Part shown: positions 11,583 through 19,453 of the stretch, piece after piece
How the letters are laid out: every line of letters begins with the position of its first letter
Position numbering within the stretch: the first letter of the stretch is position 1
Source: a virus
Reading direction: 5' to 3' (one strand)
IMG/VR virus record: IMGVR_UViG_3300033149_001582
Location: 1 to 24,737 of that record
Length of the DNA: 24,737 nt
Translations under genes and position numbers: made by a program
Notes under the pieces: model-generated
What the model was told of the DNA's origin: nothing
What the model saw: only the letters and a program-made list of their open reading frames with translations
The model's database searches: none

Positions 11583-11769
11583 AGTTCATATAACCAGAAG
11601 CGACCAACTAAGAATGGTCAGGGAAATCGAAGAAGAGGCTAGGAAACTATACCATGATAGATATGGCAGGCGTAACCCAGCTACTCTATCAACCTGGGAC
11701 TTAGACCAGATTAAGACTGAGGCTGGCAAGAGAGTTCAAGATAGGAGAAAGGGGAGGTTAGTACCATGA
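11575..11769 (+). CDS. 64-aa basic hypothetical protein
   Basis: The ATG at 11575 overlaps the nuclease gene by 8 bases and the stop overlaps the Sak4-like gene (ATGA), so it is embedded between two recombination genes. It is basic and helical (RMVREIEEEARKLYHDRYGRR near the N-terminus, EAGKRVQDRRKGR at the end). A role as a small partner of the nuclease or the ATPase is suggested by position only. Confidence 0.65.
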   Translation: MSRVHITRSDQLRMVREIEEEARKLYHDRYGRRNPATLSTWDLDQIKTEAGKRVQDRRKGRLVP

Positions 11770-12551
11770 TATTCGGATTGTGGGGTGAGGACAAAAGCTG
11801 TAAAACTACCTTAGCATTAACATTTCCTAAGCCACTAACCCACATGGAATTTGACATAGGTGGGTTTGACCGAGCTATATACAGGTTCAATGGTGATTAC
11901 CAGTCTGGCTTAATCAAACATGAGAAGTATCCTATGCCATTCCAAGTAGGCACTATAGACCCAACTAAACTCACTACCAGACCCAGCAAGATAATTGTAG
12001 GTATGAAGGAGCTATGGTATAAGTTCCTCATCCACTATATTCAGCATTTGGATGACCCAACCATAAACACTATAGTAATTGATACTGGCACCTTGTTGTG
12101 GGAAATCTGCTGTTCTGGCTACCTCCAAGAAAAACAGGAAATCCAACTAGACGCTAAAGGTAACCTACTACCTAATGAGAAGTTGCGGGTCAGCCTGTTA
12201 CCAATAGAGTACAGAGAACCCAACATCCGCATGAGAGGTATTATTTACCAAGCCAAGGCGCATGGCAAGCATCTGGTTCTAACCCACCATAGCCGTGATG
12301 AATACGGACCCATGCCTGAAAAAGGAGGTGGCATAGTGGAGGCTAAGACGGGTAGGAAAGAACGGGCTGGTTGGAACCCACTAGGTGACGGTGCTGATGT
12401 CATTGTCCATACCTATTGGGATGATAAGGTCAACAAGCCCTATTGTAAGGTGGAACTGGCCGAGGTCAAAGCCTTGGAAGGTATGTTATTTGATACACCT
12501 ACATTTGATAAAATCAACCAAGCTATAAGGATGATTAAAGGAATAGCCTAA
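11766..12551 (+). CDS. Sak4-like RecA-fold ATPase (AAA_24 type)
   Basis: A 261-residue single-domain P-loop protein. Walker A is GEDKSCKT (residues 7-14), Walker B is NTIVIDTG with Asp106, and HLVLTHHSRDEYG resembles the sensor strand of the RecA-like core. Phage Sak4 proteins are short RecA/RAD51-core ATPases that promote single-strand annealing and usually lie next to an SSB and an exonuclease, as here. The final segment returns to a helix, MIKGIA. A lone P-loop ATPase could also serve another step, but the neighbourhood supports recombination. Confidence 0.8.
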   Translation: MIFGLWGEDKSCKTTLALTFPKPLTHMEFDIGGFDRAIYRFNGDYQSGLIKHEKYPMPFQVGTIDPTKLTTRPSKIIVGMKELWYKFLIHYIQHLDDPTINTIVIDTGTLLWEICCSGYLQEKQEIQLDAKGNLLPNEKLRVSLLPIEYREPNIRMRGIIYQAKAHGKHLVLTHHSRDEYGPMPEKGGGIVEAKTGRKERAGWNPLGDGADVIVHTYWDDKVNKPYCKVELAEVKALEGMLFDTPTFDKINQAIRMIKGIA

Positions 12552-12706
12552 CTGTGGAAAACAAGCTCACCAAATCAATTTTAAGCACGATGAAATTAGC
12601 AAGCTGTACTAAACTATTCACAAGCTCAAAAACAAGCGTGAAAGCGATTCTGTGCAGTCTGACAGCAAATCGAGACTGACCAAACAGGAGAATAGGAGAA
12701 ATAGGA
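12552..12706 (+). other. island of about 155 bases without a recognisable gene
   Basis: This gap interrupts an otherwise overlapping operon. It has ACAAGC three times (12561, 12620, 12632), two of them in the 9-base repeat ACAAGCTCA. It also has TGTGGAAAA (12553-12561) and CTATTCACA (12614-12622), each one mismatch from a DnaA box in opposite orientations, and a CAGTCT/AGACTG hairpin (12655-12678). A 41-codon GTG frame (12554-12679) spans it but encodes a Ser/Thr/Lys-rich peptide unlike its neighbours. It may be a small RNA, an origin or a poorly conserved gene. Confidence 0.4.
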
Positions 12707-13444
12707 ATGACCCTGTTAATAGATAACCATGAACCGAAGGAAATTGAATATCTCATCAATCAAGCGGTTCCTACCATAATGCCACAGCCAGGGTTGAACA
12801 GTCAAGGATTTGCTGATTATATGTGGTTCGCTTGTGATGGTCATAGGGTGCAGGTGGAGAGGAAACAAATCTATGAGGTACTTGGTGGAGTAAACCAGGT
12901 TGAGGAGCAGTTAAGTAGAGAGATGGATAATGGTGTAGAGGAAACACTATTACTCATTGAAGGTATTTGTGAACCTGTGGCTGGGTTAAAGGTAGCTACT
13001 CAGGTGTGGCACAGGGCTAAGGGTAAAAATATTTTAATACCTGGCAAGGTCTACAACTGTAGTTATACAGGGTTGCAGGCATGGAAAAGCCAGTTGGACA
13101 AGGCTGGGATAACTGTAGTAGAAACCTTCGACTATACGGCTACAGCTATGACCTTGGTAGCATTGTACCAAAACTCACAGGAGACTAAACACAGAACCCT
13201 TAGACGTTACATTAAAGACAGGATATTTATTGAATCCCGCAACCCACATATCTATAACCTATTAGCTATCAAAGGAGGTGGAGTAGGTGAAGAAATAGCT
13301 AAGGCTTGGATAGAACAGTTTGGGACTTTTTGGTATACAATCAATCAGGATGTTGAGGTTCTAGCTGAGGTTATGGTTAATGAGAAAAGAGTCGGTACAG
13401 CTAGGGCTAAGAAATTTCTTAAAGCTATAGGAAGGAATATATAA
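12707..13444 (+). CDS. ERCC4 (XPF/MUS81-type) structure-specific nuclease with HhH domain
   Basis: A 245-residue protein. The N-terminal ERCC4 domain has LIDNHEP (Asp6), ADYMW (Asp37) and the diagnostic VERK motif (residues 50-53), the metal-binding acids and lysine of XPF-family nucleases that cut branched DNA such as flaps and recombination intermediates. The C-terminal third carries a helix-hairpin-helix segment (LLAIKGGGVGEEIAKAWI and a second VGTARAKKFLKAIG) that would bind DNA. The start follows several GGAG repeats. With the nuclease and Sak4-like genes upstream it completes a recombination and branch-resolution set. Confidence 0.9.
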   Translation: MTLLIDNHEPKEIEYLINQAVPTIMPQPGLNSQGFADYMWFACDGHRVQVERKQIYEVLGGVNQVEEQLSREMDNGVEETLLLIEGICEPVAGLKVATQVWHRAKGKNILIPGKVYNCSYTGLQAWKSQLDKAGITVVETFDYTATAMTLVALYQNSQETKHRTLRRYIKDRIFIESRNPHIYNLLAIKGGGVGEEIAKAWIEQFGTFWYTINQDVEVLAEVMVNEKRVGTARAKKFLKAIGRNI

Positions 13445-13701
13445 TGAAATTCAGAAAGAAACCAGTGGTAATTGAGGCATTTCAGTTACAGGCTAGTTGG
13501 TTTGATGATGACCACCCCAATCCGCAACACATAATAGGTTTTATTACTGACCCTATAGCACGTACAGTCATTATCCCAACACTGGAAGGAAACCACTTAG
13601 CAAGAGAGGGTGACTGGATTATCAAGGGTGTTAAGGGCGAGTTCTATCCCTGTAAGCCAGACATCTTTGAACAAACATATGAACCAGTAGAGGAGGATTA
13701 A
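13444..13701 (+). CDS. 85-aa conserved phage protein (PGDYG-like)
   Basis: The ATG shares a base with the preceding TAA (TAATG) and follows GGAAGGA. It starts MKFRKKPVVIEAFQL and continues with IPTLEGNHLAREGDWIIKG and GEFYPCKPDIFEQTYE. This small beta-rich protein is widespread in tailed phages and prophages, where the EGDWII stretch corresponds to the PGDYG motif. Its function is not established. It is full length for the family. Confidence 0.85.
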   Translation: MKFRKKPVVIEAFQLQASWFDDDHPNPQHIIGFITDPIARTVIIPTLEGNHLAREGDWIIKGVKGEFYPCKPDIFEQTYEPVEED

Positions 13702-13914
13702 ATGGATAAGGAACTAACCAGAACTATCATCCAAGACCAGAAGATTTACCTCGGTGAACATGAGCTTACCAACCTAGTCAGGACGTTAATCCGTGTTTAC
13801 CGTTTCAGGAGTAAGAACCAAACACCAACAGCTGTTGTCATACCTTATGTTGCTGAGGTTGACGATGTCAAGGTGGAGTTTCCTAGACCTAAGGAGGAGA
13901 TAAAAAATGACTAA
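13702..13914 (+). CDS. 70-aa hypothetical protein
   Basis: The ATG at 13702 directly follows the previous stop, with GAGGAGG as ribosome binding site. The protein has a helix (ELTNLVRTLIRVYRF), a strand (TAVVIPYVAEV) and a charged C-terminus. No motif recognised. It ends 8 bases into the next gene. Confidence 0.65.
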   Translation: MDKELTRTIIQDQKIYLGEHELTNLVRTLIRVYRFRSKNQTPTAVVIPYVAEVDDVKVEFPRPKEEIKND

Positions 13915-14179
13915 ATCAAAGAGGATACCAGGACTTGACACCATACAAGGATTGGTAGGTACACCACCTTTAATCAATACTATACCACTTAAAACAATGA
14001 GGTTTGCAACTATAATCCAACAGGCTTGGAATGCCACCCATATTGCTTTCATTCCTTACTGCTTTAAGTGTAAGGTTCCTCTGGATTGGCACTCTCCTCC
14101 AGATGATGGTAAGGTGTTCACCTGTCCCAACTGTAACAGACAATGGATACTAGGAGAGAAGGATGACAAAGCCAAATAA
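13907..14179 (+). CDS. 90-aa zinc-ribbon protein
   Basis: The ATG at 13907 follows AAGGAGGAG. The N-terminal half has no motif (LDTIQGLVGTPPLINTIPL). The C-terminal half is a zinc ribbon: CFKC (residues about 52-55), then CPNC (about 74-77) before RQWILG. It may bind nucleic acid or a partner protein of the methyltransferase encoded nearby; this is speculative. Confidence 0.7.
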   Translation: MTKSKRIPGLDTIQGLVGTPPLINTIPLKTMRFATIIQQAWNATHIAFIPYCFKCKVPLDWHSPPDDGKVFTCPNCNRQWILGEKDDKAK

Positions 14180-14291
14180 GACACCACAGCAGTTAGCAGA
14201 TGAGCATTGGGACTGGCTGGAAACAATTCTAAGGAAAATATTTAAAGATGCCTTCATACATGGGTATAAGCATGGTAGGAAGAACAAATGA
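14163..14291 (+). CDS. 42-aa basic miniprotein
   Basis: An ORF filling the gap before the methyltransferase gene. ATG at 14163 follows TAGGAGAGAAGG, and the stop overlaps the next start (ATGA at 14288-14291). It has an amphipathic helix (LADEHWDWLETILRKIFKDAF) and a basic tail (HGYKHGRKNK). Miniproteins with this helix and a HGYKHG tail are frequent in phages. Function unknown. Confidence 0.7.
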   Translation: MTKPNKTPQQLADEHWDWLETILRKIFKDAFIHGYKHGRKNK

Positions 14292-15100
14292 GACAGTTTG
14301 CTCCTGAATATCAAAGGAATGAGGAGGGTTGGATATTATTCCCACCCGACCAGAAGGATAGAAAGTCTTTGTTCTTCCCTGAGGAAGTTATGAAGCATCC
14401 AGCTAAGATGAACTTCCACCTACAGCAGGCTATTATTGAATATGTAGCCAATAAAGATGGTGTCCTACTCGACCCGTTCGGTGGTACGGGTACACTGATG
14501 ATAGCCGCCTTGCAAGGCTATAGAGTAATCCTAATAGAGATTGAGAATGGCTACCACCAACTAGAATTACAGGCTAGGGAAGAACTAGAGAGACAAGCTC
14601 CTGATGCTGGCAACCTAGTTATATTACTCCATGGAGATAACAGACTATTACTACCCATACCCTGTAATCATATAATAACCTCTCCACCTTATGCCCAGGC
14701 TATGAATATCAGTAGGGTGAGGAAGAAACGTGAGGATGCTCCTGACGACTGGCTGGTTCAGCAGGACCAGAGGATGATGGAGTATAGTAAATCTCCACGC
14801 AACCTATCTAAATTAAACCAGTTCCTTTATAATCAGGAGATGAGGAAAGTCTATACTTTATGCTACCAGAGCCTTCCTATCGGTGGGACAATGACCACAG
14901 TGATTAAGGATAGGATAGTTAATGGTGAAAGAGTTTACCTCAGCAAGTGGGCTAACAAAGTATGTGAAGCAGCAGGGTTTCAACTAGAACTATGGGAGAA
15001 GTGGAAGGCTCCTGGTCATGGGTTTACTAAGATAGCTCAGAGCCAAGGGAAGGAGATTGTGGAGGATGAGGACGTGCTTATCTATAGGAGGGTTAAATGA
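14288..15100 (+). CDS. DNA methyltransferase, N4-cytosine or N6-adenine type
   Basis: A 270-residue SAM-dependent methyltransferase with motif I DPFGGTG (residues 62-68) and catalytic motif IV SPPY (132-135), in that order. SPPY is typical of N4-cytosine and some N6-adenine enzymes; the substrate base cannot be told by eye. A target-recognition region probably lies between motif IV and LCYQSLPIGGTM. It is small for a restriction-modification enzyme and no restriction gene is adjacent, so it is likely an orphan phage enzyme that protects phage DNA. It begins at an ATGA overlap and ends at another. Confidence 0.9.
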   Translation: MRQFAPEYQRNEEGWILFPPDQKDRKSLFFPEEVMKHPAKMNFHLQQAIIEYVANKDGVLLDPFGGTGTLMIAALQGYRVILIEIENGYHQLELQAREELERQAPDAGNLVILLHGDNRLLLPIPCNHIITSPPYAQAMNISRVRKKREDAPDDWLVQQDQRMMEYSKSPRNLSKLNQFLYNQEMRKVYTLCYQSLPIGGTMTTVIKDRIVNGERVYLSKWANKVCEAAGFQLELWEKWKAPGHGFTKIAQSQGKEIVEDEDVLIYRRVK

Positions 15101-15270
15101 TTAACTATCTGGTAGGTCTAGCTGGTATGTGGTTGTTCACCGACGGAATAATATCAATTAAGCTATATCCCAAGCAGAGTTGGTTGCATGACCACTCTAT
15201 TAGAATAATCAGGATAATGATTAGCATAGGACTAATGGTAGCAGGAGGACTAGATGCACTTCGTCCATGA
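15097..15270 (+). CDS. 57-aa two-helix membrane protein
   Basis: An ORF between the methyltransferase and the polymerase, starting at the ATGA overlap and ending 17 bases inside the polymerase gene. It has two hydrophobic segments (NYLVGLAGMWLF near residues 3-14 and IRIIRIMISIGLMVAGGL near 36-53) separated by a charged loop. It is probably a small inner-membrane protein; a holin is possible, but its position among replication genes gives no support. Confidence 0.6.
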   Translation: MINYLVGLAGMWLFTDGIISIKLYPKQSWLHDHSIRIIRIMISIGLMVAGGLDALRP

Positions 15271-16903
15271 CCCTAACGCCAACTTCTATTATTACGGTGA
15301 GGATGAGCCAACGTCCAAAACCTATAAGGAGTTATTGGTTGAACAACCACCTAAACTGATAGGAGTGGATGTCGAGACAATCTCTCTCAAGGAACGTATA
15401 GCCGTCGGTGTAGGGATTTCTATTAAACCTTTAACCAGCTTTTACTTTGTGTTATTCCCTGAGCCATCGCCAGCCACTCCTTGGCATTTACTAAAAGACC
15501 CCACAATAGCTAAGGTATTCCACAATGCCTTGTTTGATTTATCAGCCCTAAGAGAGTATGAGATAGATAATACCAACATCAAGGATACTAATGTTATGGC
15601 TAGGCTACTATGCCACAAGTTCAATAAGTTGATTGACCTATCATGGAAACATAACATGGAAGTGCATGAGGTCAGCGAGTACCTACCAAAAGGTGGTACT
15701 ACCCTAGATGTCGACCAAGCGGTTATGGCTAAAAAGTGTATGCAGGATAGTGGAGCTAGCCTCAAGCTGTATTATGAATTCTGGGATGACATTGACCGCA
15801 ACTATTTTGATGTTGAGATGCAGACCATACCTATAATGATTGAAATGTCTAATAGAGGACTACTGATTGACCAGGAAAGGAGACAACAGGTAGAGGACGA
15901 GTTAACTGAACAGGCAGACTATTACAAATCCATCTGTGAGGATGTTGGATTCAATCCTGGTTCTCCTCAGCAGGTGGCATATATCCTAGCCAGTAGAGGA
16001 GCATACTCTAACTTCACCAAATTACCATTTACAGGCTGGGGAAGGAAGAACCTATCCACGTCGGTAGAGGTGCTGGAAAAGATGGATGACCCACTAGCCT
16101 CCATAGTGTTACAATATAGGAAGCACTCCAAACTCCTGTCCACATACATTAAACCTTGGGCTAAGGAGGATAGAGCTACTACCCATTTCCACCTAGATGC
16201 TGCTACAGGTAGACCATCCTCAACAGATAGGAACATGCAGAACATACCTGGTAAGAAATCAACCATCACCAACTGTAGGAATATATTACTACCTGACTTC
16301 GGTATATTCACAGATATGGATTGGTCACAACTAGAATTGAGAATACTAGCCTATCTTTCACAGGATAAGGAAATGCTCCACATCTTTGAAACAGGTGGAG
16401 ACATACACCAAGCCACGGCTGAATTCCTCAACATTGAAAGGAGTATAGCCAAGAATGTGAACTTTGCCTTAATCTATGGGGCTACTGATGAGACCTTAAT
16501 GGAGACAGCCCACATTAGGTCGCTGGGTAGAGCCAAGCAATTGAAGCAAAATATGTTCCAACTCTATACTGGTGTTGGGGATTGGATTGAAACGGTACAG
16601 CATAATGCTACCAACAATTATAGGGCTAGAACTCTGTTTGGTAGGAACCTTAGGTTACCGACTATGGATGAGGAGAGGTTGGATGGCATCCAGAGGAAGG
16701 CTGTGAATTACCCTATTCAAGGTTCGGCAGCAGAGATATTAAAGCGAGGACTAATACTTTGTAAAGACCTGCCCATGGTTCTACAGGTACATGATGAGCT
16801 ACTGATTGATGGCTTTGTTCCTGATTATAGGTTCAAACCACTGGAGGATATAGCTCCTTTTCATACGCCAGTGGAAATCAAGTATCTTGAAAGATGGGAA
16901 TAA
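15254..16903 (+). CDS. polA: family A DNA polymerase with 3'-5' proofreading domain
   Basis: A 549-residue DNA polymerase. The DEDDy exonuclease shows DVE (Asp39, Glu41), NALFD (Asn91-Asp95) and Y174-EFW-D178. The polymerase has TGRPSSTDRNMQNIP, motif A DWSQLELR (Asp356), motif B R396-x3-K400-x3-F404-x3-Y408-G and motif C VHDE (513-515). All catalytic residues are present. Position 762 of E. coli Pol I corresponds to Phe404, the ancestral state. It is shorter than Pol I or T7 polymerase, in line with compact phage enzymes. No 5' nuclease domain. AGGAGG precedes the start at 15254. It is the last gene of the replication operon. Confidence 0.97.
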   Translation: MHFVHDPNANFYYYGEDEPTSKTYKELLVEQPPKLIGVDVETISLKERIAVGVGISIKPLTSFYFVLFPEPSPATPWHLLKDPTIAKVFHNALFDLSALREYEIDNTNIKDTNVMARLLCHKFNKLIDLSWKHNMEVHEVSEYLPKGGTTLDVDQAVMAKKCMQDSGASLKLYYEFWDDIDRNYFDVEMQTIPIMIEMSNRGLLIDQERRQQVEDELTEQADYYKSICEDVGFNPGSPQQVAYILASRGAYSNFTKLPFTGWGRKNLSTSVEVLEKMDDPLASIVLQYRKHSKLLSTYIKPWAKEDRATTHFHLDAATGRPSSTDRNMQNIPGKKSTITNCRNILLPDFGIFTDMDWSQLELRILAYLSQDKEMLHIFETGGDIHQATAEFLNIERSIAKNVNFALIYGATDETLMETAHIRSLGRAKQLKQNMFQLYTGVGDWIETVQHNATNNYRARTLFGRNLRLPTMDEERLDGIQRKAVNYPIQGSAAEILKRGLILCKDLPMVLQVHDELLIDGFVPDYRFKPLEDIAPFHTPVEIKYLERWE

Positions 16904-16991
16904 TAGAGGCTCCCATTGTTGCCACTTTAGGAACCCCTATGTAGTAGAGGCAGATGACCACAACTTTATAATTGCCTGGTTCTCCTCATTA

Positions 16992-17096
16992 CTACCTTCT
17001 GGATGGTCTGCCAATTGGTCCTCTACCTTTGCCTCTACCTAATCCTCTACCAGCACCACCACTTCTAATTTTGCTTCCTGGACATGGTTTAGACAT
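16992..17096 (-). CDS. 34-aa Arg/Gly-rich basic miniprotein
   Basis: The ATG at 17096 follows GGAGGTG, which overlaps the stop of the upstream structural gene. The product, starting MSKPCPGSKIRSGGAG, is built of Arg-Gly repeats (GRGLGRGKGRG) and ends in RPSRR. The DNA repeats GGTAGAGG three times. Its charge suggests binding to nucleic acid, as with protamine-like or RGG peptides. It is the last gene of the structural operon; the 88 bases between it and the polymerase gene hold no clear terminator. Confidence 0.65.
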   Translation of the reverse strand: MSKPCPGSKIRSGGAGRGLGRGKGRGPIGRPSRR

Positions 17097-17106
17097 TATT
17101 CACCTC

Positions 17107-18339
17107 CTACGCTGGCTGTTTGACTGGAGTGGATGATATTCGCTTCCTGTACTCAGCCTTGTCCCTTAAAATAGACCAAAACTCATTACGCCTTTCTAAT
17201 CCCTCTTGTCTCCATCTGCTAGCCATTTCCAAGTACAACCCCGCATTGGCTATTCGGTTCTGAGCCTCGCCATTCCAAGCATCGGCTTTATCCACATACC
17301 TAGCTGCCTCGGTGAGGAGGTCAGCCCGTTTCTGCTCATATGCTCTGGCTACCAGGAAATATCTCTCAGCTAAAGTAGCTTGGATGTTGGCATAATCCCT
17401 ATACAACTCAGGAACATTATCACCAACATTAACCGTGTTTATTAAGGCATCACCTGTACTTAGGTAATCCGCACCAGTATCTAAGGTACTATCCACAAGC
17501 TGTATAGCCGTGAGTTCATCAGACCAGACACCAGCAGCGGAGGTTAGCTCACCATCCAAGGCAGTCATTTCAGTGTCTATTTTATCCAATGCGGTATCCA
17601 CATAGGCTATGTCCGTAACCGCCTGATGCTCGTATTTTAATGCCATCATCAGCAAGGCATAGGCACTAGCACCGATACAGATAACTTGGTCAAGGAAGGC
17701 TGGATAACTGGGAGCAGTAGCTACCAAAGGAGCTGTATGAGGTTTCTCGTAATAAATGGCTATGTGTTTTTTATCCGCAAGTTGGGTTTGGGACTCTCCT
17801 GTTTTCTGGCTACCTATATACATAAAGTCGTTCCAGATATTGAAGGACACCCTTTGTTGAGGAATCATATCAACAGGGTAAATCACATGAACCACCCTTA
17901 TCAGGTCAGTTATAATGGCTGATATATCAATGCCTAGTCTGGACTTAGTGTAGCTAACCTTAATACTAGCACTTTCACTAATGTCACCACCAGAGATAAT
18001 AGTGTACCTACCGTTAGCATAGTCCATAGTGTAGTCAGTATCCCTAGTATAGGTACTACCTCCACCAGAAGTAGTAATGGTCTCTGACTCAGGTTTAATA
18101 GGCTTATAAGCTAGGTCTTTCCATGTCCCTACAGCAGGAGCAACAGAGGCTTCATCGGTTACGGTATAATCTATGGTATGCTCATAAACCGCTTCTAGAG
18201 GATAAAACCTGCTAAGGTCGTCCACAGCCCTCTGGACACATCTGTCCAACTCAGCATCAGACCACAATGCTCCTGTGTCCTTCAGGTCTATTCTTAACTC
18301 GTCTTGGTATTCGTCAATATACCTCGTTGAAAAAGCCAT
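17107..18339 (-). CDS. neck/head-tail adaptor-like structural protein with long coiled-coil tail
   Basis: A 410-residue protein. The first about 230 residues resemble a phage head-tail connector: LWSDAELDRCVQRAVDDLSRFYP, then strand-rich parts (YTRDTDYTMDYANGRY, ISESASIKVSYT), followed by VVHVIYPVDMIP. Residues about 240-400 are continuous helices (EMTALDGELTSA, LTEAARYVDKADAWNGEAQ, ASRWRQEGLERRNEF), a long coiled coil. The start at 18339 follows AAGGAGGTAGTT. It is unusual for its large C-terminal extension. The adaptor role is by resemblance, and its position late in the structural operon rather than beside the portal is atypical. Confidence 0.6.
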   Translation of the reverse strand: MAFSTRYIDEYQDELRIDLKDTGALWSDAELDRCVQRAVDDLSRFYPLEAVYEHTIDYTVTDEASVAPAVGTWKDLAYKPIKPESETITTSGGGSTYTRDTDYTMDYANGRYTIISGGDISESASIKVSYTKSRLGIDISAIITDLIRVVHVIYPVDMIPQQRVSFNIWNDFMYIGSQKTGESQTQLADKKHIAIYYEKPHTAPLVATAPSYPAFLDQVICIGASAYALLMMALKYEHQAVTDIAYVDTALDKIDTEMTALDGELTSAAGVWSDELTAIQLVDSTLDTGADYLSTGDALINTVNVGDNVPELYRDYANIQATLAERYFLVARAYEQKRADLLTEAARYVDKADAWNGEAQNRIANAGLYLEMASRWRQEGLERRNEFWSILRDKAEYRKRISSTPVKQPA

Positions 18340-18341
18340 AA

Positions 18342-18521
18342 CTACCTCCTTATCTTATGGGCTATATCCTCACCTACAGCAGGGAATCTTGGTCTCCTCG
18401 TGTCCACAGGTTGGCTAAGGGCTTTCTCCAACCTTTTAACTATGACCTCTAAGCCAGGTTCAGGCTTGGTCAACTTATACTTTCTAGGAGTATCAGCCTC
18501 CCTAAGCGGTGGTATAATCAT
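18342..18521 (-). CDS. 59-aa basic hypothetical protein
   Basis: This frame fills the gap between the coiled-coil gene and the neck gene. It starts at 18521 overlapping the upstream stop (ATGA), and its stop lies two bases before the next gene. The product is basic and proline-rich, with a central helix (EVIVKRLEKAL). It may be a small adaptor or scaffolding-like partner of the following neck protein; no family recognised. Confidence 0.65.
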   Translation of the reverse strand: MIIPPLREADTPRKYKLTKPEPGLEVIVKRLEKALSQPVDTRRPRFPAVGEDIAHKIRR

Positions 18522-18703
18522 TTCTCCTCCACTACGGTTTCCTCGGTTCCATTCAACCTCTGCAGGTATTGTATGATACCCTGTTTCCTGAACAATTCCT
18601 CCAGTAGAGCCTTCCTCTGTGCCTGTAACTGCTGTAGTTGGGCATCAAGGGCTGCCACTTCCTCCAGTTGTTTCTGTAGTTCTGCCTTCACATCCAGTTT
18701 CAT
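18518..18703 (-). CDS. 61-aa coiled-coil protein
   Basis: Nearly the whole protein is one long helix with heptad repeats and a Gln/Leu pattern (LQKQLEEVAALDAQLQQLQ, then RKALLEELFRKQGIIQYLQRL). Such miniproteins occur in many tailed-phage structural operons, where they may act as trimerising or chaperone elements for the adjacent tail proteins. The start follows GGAGGTC. Function inferred from the helix only. Confidence 0.7.
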   Translation of the reverse strand: MKLDVKAELQKQLEEVAALDAQLQQLQAQRKALLEELFRKQGIIQYLQRLNGTEETVVEEK

Positions 18704-18712
18704 TATGACCTC

Positions 18713-19441
18713 CTACGCCAATTGTTCGACTTGGATATAGCCAGTCTTTGACCCAATCATTACTTTAATCCAGCCTACAGTGCCACCAGATTTATCATCA
18801 CCATCGTTGGCTACTTGGTTATCGTCAGGCAGTTTGGCAAACCCTGCCCAGGCTACATTGCCTCCACCAGCATCAACCGCAATACAGTAAGGTCCAACGG
18901 TAACTGTTCCATGTAAAGCCTGCATACAGTGGAGAACATATGCTTCTGCCACTGTCCTTGTGGAACCTGAGTCGCTTTCTAACTTACCTTCATAACACCT
19001 CATAGCACTGCTAAGGTCCCCAGTGGTTCCTTTAAGTAAAGGATTGGACATAATCCCAACTATCTTACTACCTGCTATACTGTCAGCAAACCTGGGTGAA
19101 ACCTCAATTCCAGTTACACCTGTGGTTCCACCTACGCTAATGTTGGGTTTACTCTGCACAGCCGTCATGTCACCACTGGTAGCCTCATAATCTCTACTGT
19201 TCAACCTAACATTATCAGTATCCGTTACAGTATCCAGGCAGAAATCCCCACCTGTACACTTGAAGTTGAACTGTGAGGCTAAGGTGATAACCATATTGGT
19301 ACCATCAAAATCTATTTTACAATCATCACCAGTCCCAAATATCAACTCCTCATCATCGACCAGGTCATAGTCCTCCAATTTCAGGTTCATCTTGGTATGG
19401 GTAATCAAGTCACCTGCTGCTACTGCTGTTCCTGTTCCCAT
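18713..19441 (-). CDS. tail fibre or receptor-binding-like structural protein
   Basis: A 242-residue protein. The N-terminus (AVAAGDLITHTKMNLKLED) matches a common beginning of phage fibre-like proteins. A repeated strand pattern follows, ELIFGTGDDCKIDFDGTNM, typical of fibre shafts and trimers. A Gly/Thr-rich distal domain follows (TTGVTGIEVSPRFAD, LKGTTGDLSSAMRC, VAVDAGGG-like turn). The C-terminus is strand-rich. It probably forms a trimeric host-recognition fibre or spike. The start at 19441 follows AAAGGAGG. Confidence 0.7.
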   Translation of the reverse strand: MGTGTAVAAGDLITHTKMNLKLEDYDLVDDEELIFGTGDDCKIDFDGTNMVITLASQFNFKCTGGDFCLDTVTDTDNVRLNSRDYEATSGDMTAVQSKPNISVGGTTGVTGIEVSPRFADSIAGSKIVGIMSNPLLKGTTGDLSSAMRCYEGKLESDSGSTRTVAEAYVLHCMQALHGTVTVGPYCIAVDAGGGNVAWAGFAKLPDDNQVANDGDDKSGGTVGWIKVMIGSKTGYIQVEQLA

Positions 19442-19453
19442 AGTACACCTCCT

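Noticed and set aside
12535-12759. 74-codon minus-strand ORF across the 12552-12706 island
   Set aside because: It runs antisense into the start of the ERCC4 gene and lacks a ribosome binding site, though it is hydrophobic enough to look like a membrane protein.
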